Below, in pieces: positions 53,777 through 62,608 of a DNA stretch of 64,000 bases. How positions within the stretch are numbered: position 1 is the stretch's first letter; every line of letters starts with the position of its first letter. This DNA is from Opitutaceae bacterium UBA2377 (lineage in GTDB: Bacteria; Verrucomicrobiota; Verrucomicrobiia; Opitutales; Opitutaceae): assembly GCA_002344205.1 (NCBI GenBank), contig DDSZ01000005.1, positions 6,172 through 70,171 of the forward strand, written 5' to 3'. The position numbers and the translations under genes are program-made. A model generated the notes under the pieces. It saw only the letters and a list, made by a program, of their open reading frames with translations. It made no database searches and had not been told where the DNA came from.

Positions 53777-53877
53777 GACGGGAGCTTGGCCGAACCGGGC
53801 CGGGTGTCGAGCGGCGGCTGAAATTGCGCCGAAATTATCCGGACGACAGCCACTGGGCGCTGTGCTAGGGTGATGGT

Positions 53878-55302
53878 ATGCGGATGAGTCACACCCAGAT
53901 GTATGCCCGGCTGCTGGCCGGCGATGCGGCCTACAACGGCCGCTTCTTCACCGGCGTGCTCACCACCGGCATTTATTGCCTGCCCTCCTGCAAGGCCCGG
54001 AAACCGAAACCGGAAAACGTCCGCTTCTTTCCCACCTGCGAAGCCGCGCGCGCGAGCGGATTGCGCCCCTGCAAAAAATGTCACCCCGATGACTACGCCC
54101 GCGGGGCCGATCCCGTCCTCGAAACCATCGAGACCGTCGTGGCCGAGGTCCGCGCCAATCCAGCCCATTTCCGGGATGCACGCGCGCTCATCCATCGCTC
54201 GGGCTTCGGCGCGACCCGAGCCTTTGAGCTTTTTCGCCAACACTATCACAGCACGCCCGCCGAACTGTTGCTCCGCGCGCGGCTGGACCACGCCAAGCGT
54301 GGGCTTCTGACGACCAAAGCTCCGCTGGTGGACATCGCCTTGAATGCGGGCTTTGAAAGCCTGTCCGCCTTTCACGACAATTTTCAGCGCCACAACGGCC
54401 TCACGCCCACGGCCTACCGCGCGTTGGCTTCCGCGCGCGAGTTTGTCCTGACCTTGCCCCCGGATTATCCGCTCGCCTACCTGCGACGCGCCTTGGGCCG
54501 CGATCCGCACAGTGTCACCGAACGGCTCGCGGGCGACACCTACACGGCGGCAGTTCGCCTGGAGAGCGGTCCTTCGCTGCTTACGCTGGCCCTTTCCTCA
54601 GATGAAATCCGGGTTCAGTTTACCGCGGGTTCCGCCGTTGCCGTGCATCGCCTCGTCATCGGCCTGTTGGGATTGGCGCAGGACGCCTCCGGTTTTGCGC
54701 GCCTCGCCCGCAAGCTCGGTCTGGCCCGCATGGTCGCCGCGCGACCCGGACTGCGGTTGAGCCAGACCCATTACGTTTTCGACGGCCTGCTCTGGGCCAT
54801 CATCGGTCAGCAGATCAATTTCCCTTTCGCCTGTCTGCTCAAGCGCCGGCTGATCGAGCGCACCGGCACGCCGCTGGGCGATGGCTTTTTCGCCCCGCCC
54901 ACGCCCGAGGCGGTCGCCGCCTTGGAGCCGGACGAACTCCTGCCGCTGCAGTTCTCCCGCCAAAAGGCCGACTATCTGGTCAACACGTCGCGGCTGATTG
55001 CCAGCGGCCGGCTCGATCTTGCCGCGCTGACCGGCATGTCCGCCACCCGCGCCGAACGCACACTGCTAGCCATCCGCGGACTCGGCCCTTGGTCGGTCAA
55101 CTATCTCATGATGCGTGCGCTCGGTTTCGCGGACTGTGTGCCGCTGGGCGACACCGGCGTCACGAGCGGACTGCAGGCGCTTTTCAAACTCGAGCACCGG
55201 CCCGACATAGACGCCACGCGCCGGCTCATGACGGTCTTTTCCCCTTATCGCAGCCTAGCCACCGCCCATCTCTGGCAATTCACCCAACCTCTTCCCGCAT
55301 GA
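53878..55302 (+). CDS. Ada-AlkA fusion: methyl-sensing activator and DNA glycosylase
   Basis: This 474-aa fusion has three parts. Residues about 1-80 form the Ada N-domain that takes methyl groups from phosphotriesters; zinc-site cysteines are Cys34, Cys38, Cys65 and Cys68. Residues about 90-185 are an AraC-type helix-turn-helix (LVDIALNAGFESLSAFHDNFQRHNGLTP). The rest is an AlkA-like N-domain and HhH-GPD glycosylase (IIGQQINFPFA, IRGLGPWSVNYLMMRALGFADCVPLGD, with a catalytic Asp). It overlaps ogt by ATGA, so sensor, glycosylase and alkyltransferase are made together. Confidence 0.93.
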   Translation: MRMSHTQMYARLLAGDAAYNGRFFTGVLTTGIYCLPSCKARKPKPENVRFFPTCEAARASGLRPCKKCHPDDYARGADPVLETIETVVAEVRANPAHFRDARALIHRSGFGATRAFELFRQHYHSTPAELLLRARLDHAKRGLLTTKAPLVDIALNAGFESLSAFHDNFQRHNGLTPTAYRALASAREFVLTLPPDYPLAYLRRALGRDPHSVTERLAGDTYTAAVRLESGPSLLTLALSSDEIRVQFTAGSAVAVHRLVIGLLGLAQDASGFARLARKLGLARMVAARPGLRLSQTHYVFDGLLWAIIGQQINFPFACLLKRRLIERTGTPLGDGFFAPPTPEAVAALEPDELLPLQFSRQKADYLVNTSRLIASGRLDLAALTGMSATRAERTLLAIRGLGPWSVNYLMMRALGFADCVPLGDTGVTSGLQALFKLEHRPDIDATRRLMTVFSPYRSLATAHLWQFTQPLPA

Positions 55303-55793
55303 AACTCCATCACGACACCTTTCCGACTCCCGTTGGCGATTTCTCCGTCGCGTTCGATGACGAAGGCGCCATCTACGCCACGGCCTTCGGCGGCCGGCGT
55401 GCGCTGCAAGCGCGCCTGCCCCGGGCCACCGAACTCGCTTCCGTGCGGCCGGCACCGGCCATTCGCCAGACCGTCACGGCCTATTTTCGGGACGGGGTCA
55501 GCACGTTCGCGCTGAAGCTAAAACCGCTGGGTTCGGCGTTTCAGCAAACGGTCTGGGCCGAATTGCGGCGCATCCCTTCCGGAAAGACCTGCACCTATGG
55601 CGACATTGCGCACCGGTTGCGCAGCTCGCCCCGTGCCGTCGGGCGCGCCAATGCCACCAATCCCATCAGCCTTTTCATCCCCTGCCACCGCGTCATCGGG
55701 GCCGACGGCCAGCTCACCGGCTACGCCTTCGGCCAAACCATCAAGCAACGCCTGCTGGAACACGAGGGCGCGTTACCCCCGGCAGGCCCTTAA
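55299..55793 (+). CDS. ogt: Methylated-DNA--protein-cysteine methyltransferase
   Basis: This 164-aa suicide enzyme removes O6-methyl groups from guanine. The acceptor is Cys129 in PCHRV, preceded by the helix-turn-helix with SSPRAVGRANATNPI and the IPSGKTCTYGDIA segment. Its ATG overlaps the stop of the Ada-AlkA gene, which selects this start over the longer open frame. It ends inside the 3' end of trpF, on the opposite strand, a 21-bp convergent overlap. Confidence 0.95.
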   Translation: MKLHHDTFPTPVGDFSVAFDDEGAIYATAFGGRRALQARLPRATELASVRPAPAIRQTVTAYFRDGVSTFALKLKPLGSAFQQTVWAELRRIPSGKTCTYGDIAHRLRSSPRAVGRANATNPISLFIPCHRVIGADGQLTGYAFGQTIKQRLLEHEGALPPAGP

Positions 55794-56423
55794 GCGCTCG
55801 GCCAGCAATCTCAGCTTCGCATGGTCTTTCACGCCGGGCGCGGATTCGACGCCGCTGTTGAGGTCCACAAAGCGCGCGCCGCTCTCCTTGAGAGCGTCAC
55901 CGATATTGTCCGGGTTTAATCCGCCGGCCAACAGCCACGTCTTCCCGGGATGCAGGCGCTGGTGCCTGGCGAATTTTTTCCAATCGCCGGTTTTGCCCGA
56001 GCCGCCGAAGCCGGCGGCATGAAAGGTATCGAGCAGAAAAGTGTCCGCGAGGGCCAGCAGGCCGGCCGGCACATCCATCTCCGGCGGCAGCTTCGGCGCC
56101 AGCCAGAGCCGGTCGCGGCCGACCAAGGACGACCAGCCCGTCACGGTCTCATGCGGCAGATCGTGCCGGAAATGAATCTGGAAAAAATCGAGACCGGCGT
56201 CCTGCATCGCCCCGAGTTCCGCGGCGGTCGGCTCGACGCATACGGCCACCCGGCGGCGGTCCGGCAGGTTGCGGGCCATGGCGCGGTAGGTTTCCAGGCC
56301 GAGGTGCCGGGGCGATTTCGGGTAAAAGTTGAACCCAAGGAAATCCACCCCGCACTGGTCCGCGACCTGCGCGTCAACCAGCGCGGTCAGTCCACAGAGC
56401 TTGATGCGGATGCCGGCGACCAT
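55773..56423 (-). CDS. trpF: Phosphoribosylanthranilate isomerase
   Basis: TrpF converts phosphoribosylanthranilate to CdRP in tryptophan synthesis. The 216-aa TIM-barrel protein has IKLCGLT at the N-terminus (catalytic Cys), FNFYPKSPRH, LLAGGLNPDN, and VDLNSGVESAPGVKDHAKL with the phosphate-binding loop. No other trp gene is adjacent; it follows a DegT aminotransferase by 4 bp. Confidence 0.95.
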   Translation of the reverse strand: MVAGIRIKLCGLTALVDAQVADQCGVDFLGFNFYPKSPRHLGLETYRAMARNLPDRRRVAVCVEPTAAELGAMQDAGLDFFQIHFRHDLPHETVTGWSSLVGRDRLWLAPKLPPEMDVPAGLLALADTFLLDTFHAAGFGGSGKTGDWKKFARHQRLHPGKTWLLAGGLNPDNIGDALKESGARFVDLNSGVESAPGVKDHAKLRLLAERLRACRG

Positions 56424-56427
56424 GGCC

Positions 56428-57522
56428 TCAGAAACGGTTCACCGAATCGATCACATGCTCGACCTGCGCATCGGTGAGCTCGGGGAAAATCGGCAGGCTC
56501 ACGCAGGTGTCGCTCGTAAGCTCCGCGACCGGGAATGAGCCGCGCCCCTGCCCCAGGCCGGCGTAACACTTCTGCAGGTGCAGCGGCACGGGATAAATCA
56601 GATCGGTGCCTACTTCGTGCTTGGCCAGATGTTCCCGCAGGGCATCGCGGCGCGGGTGCCGGATCGTGAACTGATGAAACACCGAGCGGCCGTAGGCCGG
56701 CTGCTCGGGCAGGTGCACATCGGCGAGCCGGATGCCGGCGAGGTAGCGCGCGGCGATTTCCTGCCGGCGGGCGGTCCAGGCGGCAAGGTGCGGGAGTTTC
56801 ACGTTGAGCAGCGCGCCCTGAAAGCCGTCCATGCGGAAGTTGCCGCCGACGACGTCGTGGTAGTAGCGCCGGTCCGAACCGTGCACGCGGATGTGGCGGG
56901 CCGTCGTGTGCAGCTCCTCCCGTCGGGAAACCAACGCCCCGCCCTCGCCGCAGCCGCCGAGGTTTTTGGTCGGATAAAAACTGAATGTGCCGACATCACC
57001 GATGACGCCCACCGGGGTGTCGCGGTATTTTGCGCCCACGGCCTGCGCACAGTCCTCAATCACAAACAGGTTGTGCTGCCGGGCGACCGCCATGATTTCA
57101 TCCATCCGGGCCGGCTGGCCGAAAAGGTGCACCACAATGATGCCCTTCGTGCGCGGGGTGATCGCGGCGGCGATCTTCGCCGGGTCCAGATTGTAGGTGC
57201 CCGGTTCGATGTCCACGAACACGGGTTTGGCACCGACGTAGCTGATGCCCCACGCCGACGAGATGAAAGTGAACGGCGTGGTGATGATTTCATCCCCGGG
57301 GCCGAAACCGGCCATCATGCACGCCACATGCAACGGGGCGGTGCCGCTGTTCATGGCGAGGGCCCGCGGGTAGCCGAGGGTCGCGGCGAAGCTCCGCTCA
57401 AACTCCTCCACATCCTTGCCGAGGCAGAAACGCGTGGCGTCGTAGGTCGCGGTCAGTGCCGCCAGGGCCGGTTCACGGAGCGCCTTGTGCTGCAAGCTGA
57501 GATCAAGAAAAGGGACTTTCAT
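56428..57522 (-). CDS. DegT/DnrJ/EryC1 sugar aminotransferase
   Basis: This 364-aa PLP enzyme transfers amino groups to nucleotide-linked keto sugars for surface glycans or related products. The PLP lysine is in FYPTKNLGGCGEGG, the nucleotide-binding patch is MNSGTAPLHVA, and IEDCAQAVGA contains the PLP-pairing Asp. No other sugar-synthesis gene is near, so the product is unknown. It is 4 bp before trpF. Confidence 0.9.
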   Translation of the reverse strand: MKVPFLDLSLQHKALREPALAALTATYDATRFCLGKDVEEFERSFAATLGYPRALAMNSGTAPLHVACMMAGFGPGDEIITTPFTFISSAWGISYVGAKPVFVDIEPGTYNLDPAKIAAAITPRTKGIIVVHLFGQPARMDEIMAVARQHNLFVIEDCAQAVGAKYRDTPVGVIGDVGTFSFYPTKNLGGCGEGGALVSRREELHTTARHIRVHGSDRRYYHDVVGGNFRMDGFQGALLNVKLPHLAAWTARRQEIAARYLAGIRLADVHLPEQPAYGRSVFHQFTIRHPRRDALREHLAKHEVGTDLIYPVPLHLQKCYAGLGQGRGSFPVAELTSDTCVSLPIFPELTDAQVEHVIDSVNRF

Positions 57523-57581
57523 GTTTTCCTGCGCATTACACCGATAGGCGCGGTCAGCACAAAAAGAATCCGCAGTCCGCG

Positions 57582-58373
57582 TTATCCGCGGGCCAGCCTT
57601 TTCACGAGGGCTTCGACAAGGGCCTCAAGGCTCGGCGTCTTGGCGGTGAAATCGACCGGCAGGCCCGCCTGTTTCATGCTCGCGCTGGTCTGGGGGCCGA
57701 TGCTGCCGGCCAGCGGGCGGCGGGCGCCGCTGGCGAGCTGGAGCGCGGCGGCCTGCGCGGCGAAGGACTGCACCGCCGAGGAGCTGGCAAAGAGGATGGC
57801 ATCCGCCCCGCGGGCGCGGAAGTCCGCGGCCGCCGGGTCGCCGGCAAGATCCGTCTGCTCGGTCTTGTAAACCTGCAGACGGTCCACGATGGCCTGCGCG
57901 GCCTCCAGTTTCGTTACCAAAGTCTCGCGGTTGAGGTTGCCGGTGATGACGAGCACCTTGGCGCTGTCGAGGCTGCCGGTGGCGATGAGCGCGTCCGCCA
58001 GCGCCTCGGCCGTCGCCTCCTCGGGCTGACACTCCACCTTGAGATGCAGGTCCCTGACCAGGCCGGCGGTGCCTGCGCCCACGCACGCGATGCGCAGCAA
58101 ACCGAGCGACCGGATGTCATCGAACAGCCGGAAAAACTCCTCGAAAAAGAAACGGACCCCGTTCGGGCTGGTGAACACGATCCAGTCGTATCCGCCCAGC
58201 TCGAGCATCACGTCCGCCAGGTTGTCTTTGGAAATTTCCTTCGAGACCCGGATCAGCGGCAGCTCGATGACTTCGGCGCCGAGAACGGCGAGGCGTCCGG
58301 CCAGTTCGGAGGCCTGCTCGCGGGCGCGGGTGACCGCCACGCGGCGGCCGGAAAGCGGTTGGGTTGGGCTCAT
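57582..58373 (-). CDS. hemD: Uroporphyrinogen-III synthase
   Basis: HemD closes hydroxymethylbilane with D-ring inversion to give uroporphyrinogen III. The 263-aa protein has the bilobed family pattern: RVAVTRAREQASELAGRL at the N-terminus, DWIVFTSPNGVRFF in the middle, and AILFASSSAVQSFA in the second lobe, ending with IGPQTSASMKQAG. Sequence identity in this family is low, but the context helps: it overlaps hemC by ATGA. Confidence 0.92.
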   Translation of the reverse strand: MSPTQPLSGRRVAVTRAREQASELAGRLAVLGAEVIELPLIRVSKEISKDNLADVMLELGGYDWIVFTSPNGVRFFFEEFFRLFDDIRSLGLLRIACVGAGTAGLVRDLHLKVECQPEEATAEALADALIATGSLDSAKVLVITGNLNRETLVTKLEAAQAIVDRLQVYKTEQTDLAGDPAAADFRARGADAILFASSSAVQSFAAQAAALQLASGARRPLAGSIGPQTSASMKQAGLPVDFTAKTPSLEALVEALVKRLARG

Positions 58374-59230
58374 GGTAATCCAAGCAGGGTCAGCAGGCGC
58401 GCGGCGGCCGCGGTGGGGGCATCAAGGTCCGCCGGGCCGATCGGCAGCATCCGCGGACCAGTGCGCTCGTGAAAAAAGTAAAGGGTGTCCCCGGCGGCAT
58501 GCGCTCCGAAGGCCGTGTGACAGCCGCCGCCCAAGGCCGCCTGCAGGGCGCGTTCCAAGCCCACCGTGCGGGCCGTCCCGGCATCAAAATGCCCGGCGAA
58601 ATTTTCCGCCTCCGCGGCCCGGCATTGCACGGCGATGGCCCCCTGCCCGACGGCGGGCGCCATCTGGTCGTGCGCCAACGGCATGAACCGCAGTCCGGGC
58701 CAACCGGTGATGCCGAGCCGCTTCAAGCCCGCCGCGGCAAGGATCGTCGCGTCGGCGAGGTGCTGCTCCGCGATTTTTCGCAACCGGGTGTCCACGTTGC
58801 CGCGGATTTCGCAAAATTCCACGCCGGGATGCAGCCGGGCGATCTGCAGGCGGCGGCGCGGGCTGCCGGTGGCGAGCTTGCGCGGCGCGGCGACATCTTC
58901 GCGCACTACCAGCACATCGCGCGTGTCCTCGCGCGGCAGATAGCCGGCGATGGCCAGGCCGGCCGGCATGTCGCCGGGCAGATCCTTCGTGCTGTGCACA
59001 GCGATGTCGGCCTCACCGCGCAGCAAGGCCTGCTCCAGTTCGCTCGTGAACAATCCCTTGCCGCCCTTTTGTTCGAGCGACCATTCGGCCTGGCGGTCAC
59101 CGGTGGTGACCATGGGTTGGAGCTCAACCTCGCGCCCCAGCACGGCCCGCAGATGCGCCGCGACGAGGTTGCTCTGGGCGAGCGCCAGCGGGCTTTTGCG
59201 CGTGGCGAGGATGATAGGACGGGCGGTCAC
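58370..59230 (-). CDS. hemC: Hydroxymethylbilane synthase (porphobilinogen deaminase)
   Basis: HemC polymerises four porphobilinogens. The 286-aa protein has RKSPLALAQSN, KGLFTSELEQALLRGEADIAVHSTKDLP (active-site Asp), RRRLQIARLHP, RGNVDTRLRK and the cofactor Cys in GGGCHTAFGAH. It heads the hemC-hemD pair and may share transcripts with the following DegT and trpF genes. An intrinsic terminator of ilvC lies just upstream. Confidence 0.97.
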   Translation of the reverse strand: MTARPIILATRKSPLALAQSNLVAAHLRAVLGREVELQPMVTTGDRQAEWSLEQKGGKGLFTSELEQALLRGEADIAVHSTKDLPGDMPAGLAIAGYLPREDTRDVLVVREDVAAPRKLATGSPRRRLQIARLHPGVEFCEIRGNVDTRLRKIAEQHLADATILAAAGLKRLGITGWPGLRFMPLAHDQMAPAVGQGAIAVQCRAAEAENFAGHFDAGTARTVGLERALQAALGGGCHTAFGAHAAGDTLYFFHERTGPRMLPIGPADLDAPTAAAARLLTLLGLP

Positions 59231-59254
59231 GGGAGCAGGCTAGCAGGTGAAGGC

Positions 59255-59297
59255 GTAAAAACAAGAATCGGCACCGCGGCGGACCGTCGGTGCCGAT
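59255..59297 (-). terminator. Intrinsic terminator after ilvC
   Basis: On the minus strand a 10-bp stem (atcggcaccg / cggtgccgat, arms 59288-59297 and 59267-59276) with an 11-nt loop is followed by a T-rich tract (TCTTGTTTTT). It ends the ilvN-ilvC transcript before hemC. Confidence 0.85.
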
Positions 59298-59318
59298 GCT
59301 GCAATCGTTTGGCTTTGC

Positions 59319-60347
59319 TCAGGCGTAGGAGGCCTGCACGCCCTTGATGTTTTTCTTGGTCATCCAGGGCATCATGCCGCGCAGGTAGGCGCCGGTCTTC
59401 TCGATCTGGTGCTTTTCACCCTTGGCGAGGAGCTTGTTGTAGTTCTTCAGGCCGCCCTTGTATTCCTTGACCCATTGGCGGGTGAACTTGCCCGTCTGGA
59501 TTTCCTTCAGGATCTTTTTCATGTCGGCCTTCGTCTTCTTGGTGATGACGCGCGGTCCGCGGGTGATGTCGCCGTATTTGGCGGTCTCGGAGATCGAGAA
59601 ACGCATGCCGGCGATGCCGGACTCATACATCAGGTCGCAGATGAGCTTCAGCTCGTGGAGGCACTCGAAGTAGGCCATCTCGGGCTGGTAACCGGCCTCG
59701 ACCAGGGTCTCAAAGCCGGCCTGCACCAGCGCGGAAGCGCCGCCGCAGAGCACGGCCTGCTCGCCGAAGAGGTCGGTCTCGCACTCTTCCTTGAAGGTGG
59801 TCTGGAGCACGCCGGCCTTGGTCGAGCCGATGCCCTTGGCCCAGGCGAGCGCGTTGGCCTTGGCCTGCTTGGAACTGCCGGGGGCCACGGCGATGAGCGC
59901 CGGCATGCCCTTGCCCTCGACGTAGAGGCGGCGGACCATGTGGCCCGGGCCCTTCGGGGCGACCATGATGACGTCCACGCCCTTCGGGGTCTTGATCAGG
60001 CCGAAGTGGATCGCGAGGCCGTGGGAGAAGAGCAGCGTCTTGCCCTTGGTGAGGTTGGGCGCGATGTCCTGCTTGTAGACATCGGCCTGCTTCATGTCGG
60101 GCAGACCGACCATGATGACATCGGCGCGGCGGACGGCCTCGGCCGTGTCGTAAACCTTGAGCCCGTGCTGCTCGGCAACCGCCCGGGACTTGCTGCCCGG
60201 ATAGAGGCCGATGATGACCTTGCAGCCGCTCTCCTTGAGGTTCAGCGCGTGCGCGTGGCCTTGGGAACCGTAGCCGAGGATGGCCAGGGTTTTGTTTTTG
60301 AACACGCCGAGGTCGGCGTCTTTGTCGGTGTAGACTTTGGCAGGCAT
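59319..60347 (-). CDS. ilvC: Ketol-acid reductoisomerase
   Basis: IlvC isomerises and reduces acetolactate and acetohydroxybutyrate in valine, leucine and isoleucine synthesis. This 342-aa class I enzyme has the NADPH motif [17 protein letters not shown], the metal-binding [12 protein letters not shown] and [19 protein letters not shown] segments. It starts 12 bp after ilvN, forming an operon whose distal end has an intrinsic terminator. Confidence 0.97.
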   Translation of the reverse strand: MPAKVYTDKDADLGVFKNKTLAILGYGSQGHAHALNLKESGCKVIIGLYPGSKSRAVAEQHGLKVYDTAEAVRRADVIMVGLPDMKQADVYKQDIAPNLTKGKTLLFSHGLAIHFGLIKTPKGVDVIMVAPKGPGHMVRRLYVEGKGMPALIAVAPGSSKQAKANALAWAKGIGSTKAGVLQTTFKEECETDLFGEQAVLCGGASALVQAGFETLVEAGYQPEMAYFECLHELKLICDLMYESGIAGMRFSISETAKYGDITRGPRVITKKTKADMKKILKEIQTGKFTRQWVKEYKGGLKNYNKLLAKGEKHQIEKTGAYLRGMMPWMTKKNIKGVQASYA

Positions 60348-60359
60348 GGTAAAGTTGGG

Positions 60360-60830
60360 TTAACGTTTGAGCGCGAGACGACCGCCGCGGGCCAGTTCGA
60401 GGATGCCGAAAGGCTCCAGCAGGCCGAGGAAGGCGGTGATCTTCTCGTCCTCGCCGGTGCACTCGATGACGAGATAGTCCTGCGACAGGTGCACGATCTT
60501 GGCGCGGAAGATGTCCTTGATCTGGAGGATCTCGGGCCGGGTGTGGGAATCGGCCTTCACCTTGACCAGCACCAGCTCGCGCGCCACCGCCGCGCCGTCG
60601 GCGAAGTCAATCACCTCCACGACATTGACGAGCTTGCGCAGTTGCTTGATGCAAAGGTCGAGGGAGTGGTCGTCGCCCTTCAGGACCGCCGTGATGCGGG
60701 ACAGCGTGGCGTCATGGGTCGGCGCGACGTTCAACGAATCAATGTTGAAGCCGCGACCGGAGAACATGCCGGCCACGCGCGCCAAAACGCCAAACTTGTT
60801 TTCCACAAGGACGGAGATCGTATGTCGCAT
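60360..60830 (-). CDS. ilvN: Acetolactate synthase small subunit
   Basis: This 156-aa regulatory subunit of acetohydroxyacid synthase has an N-terminal ACT domain (HTISVLVENKFGVLARVAGMFSGRGFNIDSL) and the second domain containing LVLVKV and KIVHLSQDYLVIECTG. It confers valine feedback. The large subunit ilvB is not in the window. Its start lies only 17 bp from the 3' end of tRNA-Val on the same strand, and no Shine-Dalgarno is visible in that gap. Confidence 0.95.
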   Translation of the reverse strand: MRHTISVLVENKFGVLARVAGMFSGRGFNIDSLNVAPTHDATLSRITAVLKGDDHSLDLCIKQLRKLVNVVEVIDFADGAAVARELVLVKVKADSHTRPEILQIKDIFRAKIVHLSQDYLVIECTGEDEKITAFLGLLEPFGILELARGGRLALKR

Positions 60831-60847
60831 AAAGGGTTTGAAAAGGA

Positions 60848-60924
60848 TGGTGGACGCCGAGGGACTCGAACCCCCGACCCCCTCGGTGTAAACGAGATGC
60901 TCTAACCAACTGAGCTAGGCGTCC
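60848..60924 (-). tRNA. tRNA-Val (UAC)
   Basis: This 77-nt cloverleaf reads on the minus strand: acceptor GGACGCC / GGCGTCC, D-arm with AGTTGG, anticodon loop TTTACAC giving UAC, T-arm GGGGGTTCGAGTCCCTC, and an encoded 3' CCA. It decodes valine GUA codons. It lies 69 bp after asd and 17 bp before ilvN on the same strand. Confidence 0.97.
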
Positions 60925-60972
60925 GAACCGAGGGCCGAGGAAAGCGCGCCGGGCCGGGGGGTGACAAGAACT

Positions 60973-60990
60973 TATTCCCGCACGGGAACA
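60973..60990 (-). terminator. Weak hairpin after asd
   Basis: A 7-bp stem (arms 60984-60990 and 60973-60979, one G-T pair) with a 4-nt loop follows the asd stop by 3 bp. The T tract is poor. A TTGTCA sequence just downstream (60967-60962, minus strand) could be a -35 element for the tRNA, though no good -10 was seen. Confidence 0.35.
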
Positions 60991-60993
60991 GGC

Positions 60994-62043
60994 TTATGAC
61001 ACGGCCCTCGCGGCGGCTTTGGGCTGCAACCAGCCCTCGCGCGCCATGAGTTCGGCGTTTTGCAGCGCATTGAGCGCGGCGCCCTTCCAGAGGTTGTCGC
61101 CGGAGACCCAGAACGACAGACCGTTCGCGAAGGCCGTGTCCAAGCGGAGCCGGCCGACGCCGCACTTCACCTTTTCGGCGAAATCGAGCGGGGTCGGATA
61201 ACGCTTTTGCGCGGGCTCATCCACCAGCTCCGCGCCGGGGAAAGCCGCGATCGCGGCGCGTGCTTCGGCCAGATTCACGGGACGGGCAAACTCCGCGCAC
61301 ACCGAGACCGAGTGGGCGCGCACCACGGGCACGCGCACGGTGGTGGCCGAGACCTTCAGGTCGGGCAGGCCCATGATCTTGCGCGTCTCCTGCGCCATCT
61401 TGGTCTCCTCGCCCGTATAGCCGTCCGGCCCAAAGGAGTCGATGTGCGGGATGCAGTTGAAGGCGATTTGATACGGATAAACCTTGTGCACCAACGGCCG
61501 GCCCGCGGCATGGGCCTGCATCTGATCCTCCAGCTCGCGCACCGCCTCCGCTCCCGTGCCGGAAACCGACTGGTAGGTCGAGATGATGACCCGCTGCAGT
61601 CCGAACTTCAGGTGCAACGGCCACAGGCCCATGAGCATGACCGCGGTCGAACAGTTGGGATTGGCGATGATACCCCGGTGCCGGCGCAGCTCCTGTGGAT
61701 TGATTTCCGGGATGACGAGCGGCACCTGCGGATCCATCCGCAGCGCCGAACTCTTGTCGATGACCAGACAGCCGGCCTGCACCGCATCGGGTGCAAGGGC
61801 CTTGGTGACGGAGCCGCCGGCGGCGAAGAAGACCACATCAATGTCGCCAAAAACGCCGGCCTTCGCCTCCTCCACGACAAATTTTTTGCCGCCCCGCTCG
61901 ATCACCTTGCCCGCCGACCGCGCCGAGGCGAAAAGCCGCAGCGAAGCCATGGGGAAATTCCGTTCCAGCAAGAGCCGGAGCAGCTCTTGACCGACGGCGC
62001 CCGTTGCGCCGACGATACCAACTGTGAATGAGGATGTAGCCAT
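60994..62043 (-). CDS. asd: Aspartate-semialdehyde dehydrogenase
   Basis: Asd reduces aspartyl phosphate to the semialdehyde that feeds lysine/DAP, threonine, isoleucine and methionine synthesis. The 349-aa protein has the NADP motif GIVGATGAVGQELLRLL, the catalytic Cys in NPNCST, the QSVSGTGAEAVREL stretch, and GIRVPVVRAHS-like VRVPVVRAHS with an active-site His. Its ATG overlaps, on the opposite strand, the ATG of the YkuD-domain gene within the palindrome catg. Confidence 0.97.
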   Translation of the reverse strand: MATSSFTVGIVGATGAVGQELLRLLLERNFPMASLRLFASARSAGKVIERGGKKFVVEEAKAGVFGDIDVVFFAAGGSVTKALAPDAVQAGCLVIDKSSALRMDPQVPLVIPEINPQELRRHRGIIANPNCSTAVMLMGLWPLHLKFGLQRVIISTYQSVSGTGAEAVRELEDQMQAHAAGRPLVHKVYPYQIAFNCIPHIDSFGPDGYTGEETKMAQETRKIMGLPDLKVSATTVRVPVVRAHSVSVCAEFARPVNLAEARAAIAAFPGAELVDEPAQKRYPTPLDFAEKVKCGVGRLRLDTAFANGLSFWVSGDNLWKGAALNALQNAELMAREGWLQPKAAARAVS

Positions 62044-62578
62044 GGAGAGTCCTGTCGAACGGGTGAACAAAGCCTGCGCGCGGCTGCATATCAAGCCCGC
62101 AGACCGGTTCCTGCTCGTGCGGATCGCCACGCAGACGATGCAATTCTTTCGGCAGGGACATCTTGTGCGCTCCCATGTCATATCCACCTCACGCCGGCCG
62201 CCGTCCAACGTGAAAGACTCCCTCGGCACCCCGCGCGGCCTGCATGCGATTGCCGAGCGCATCGGCGCCGGCCAGCCGCCCGGCATGGTGTTCAAGGCCC
62301 GCGTGCCCACCGGCCGGCATTTCCGCGAGCTCCCCGCGGCCGACACCGAACCCAATCTCATCACCAGCCGCATCCTCTGGCTCACGGGACTCGAGCCCGG
62401 CGTCAATCAGGGCGGCGACGTGGATACCCACGCCCGCTACGTTTACATCCACGGCACCAACCACGAGGATCGGCTCGGCACGCCCCAAAGCTCCGGCTGT
62501 GTCCTGATGGGCAACCTCGACATCATCGCCCTCTACGACGAAGTCCGCACCGGCGACCTGGTGCTGATCGAAGACTGA
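62042..62578 (+). CDS. L,D-transpeptidase (YkuD) domain protein
   Basis: This protein of about 178 aa has the YkuD catalytic motif: His137 in HGTNHEDRLGTPQS and Cys153 in SGCVLMGNLD. YkuD enzymes form 3-3 crosslinks or attach lipoprotein to DAP in peptidoglycan. No signal peptide or membrane helix is visible, which is odd for a periplasmic enzyme. The ATG at the listed position overlaps the divergent asd start by two bases; GTG at 62063 would avoid this and also GTG at 62024 is possible. Confidence 0.85.
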   Translation: MESPVERVNKACARLHIKPADRFLLVRIATQTMQFFRQGHLVRSHVISTSRRPPSNVKDSLGTPRGLHAIAERIGAGQPPGMVFKARVPTGRHFRELPAADTEPNLITSRILWLTGLEPGVNQGGDVDTHARYVYIHGTNHEDRLGTPQSSGCVLMGNLDIIALYDEVRTGDLVLIED

Positions 62579-62608
62579 GGATGGCGATGGCTTCCGCTGC
62601 ATGCATTC

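Noticed and set aside
57540..57581. Terminator between hemD and the DegT gene
   Set aside because: Only a 5-bp stem that overlaps the hemD end, with a distant T-run; too weak to list.
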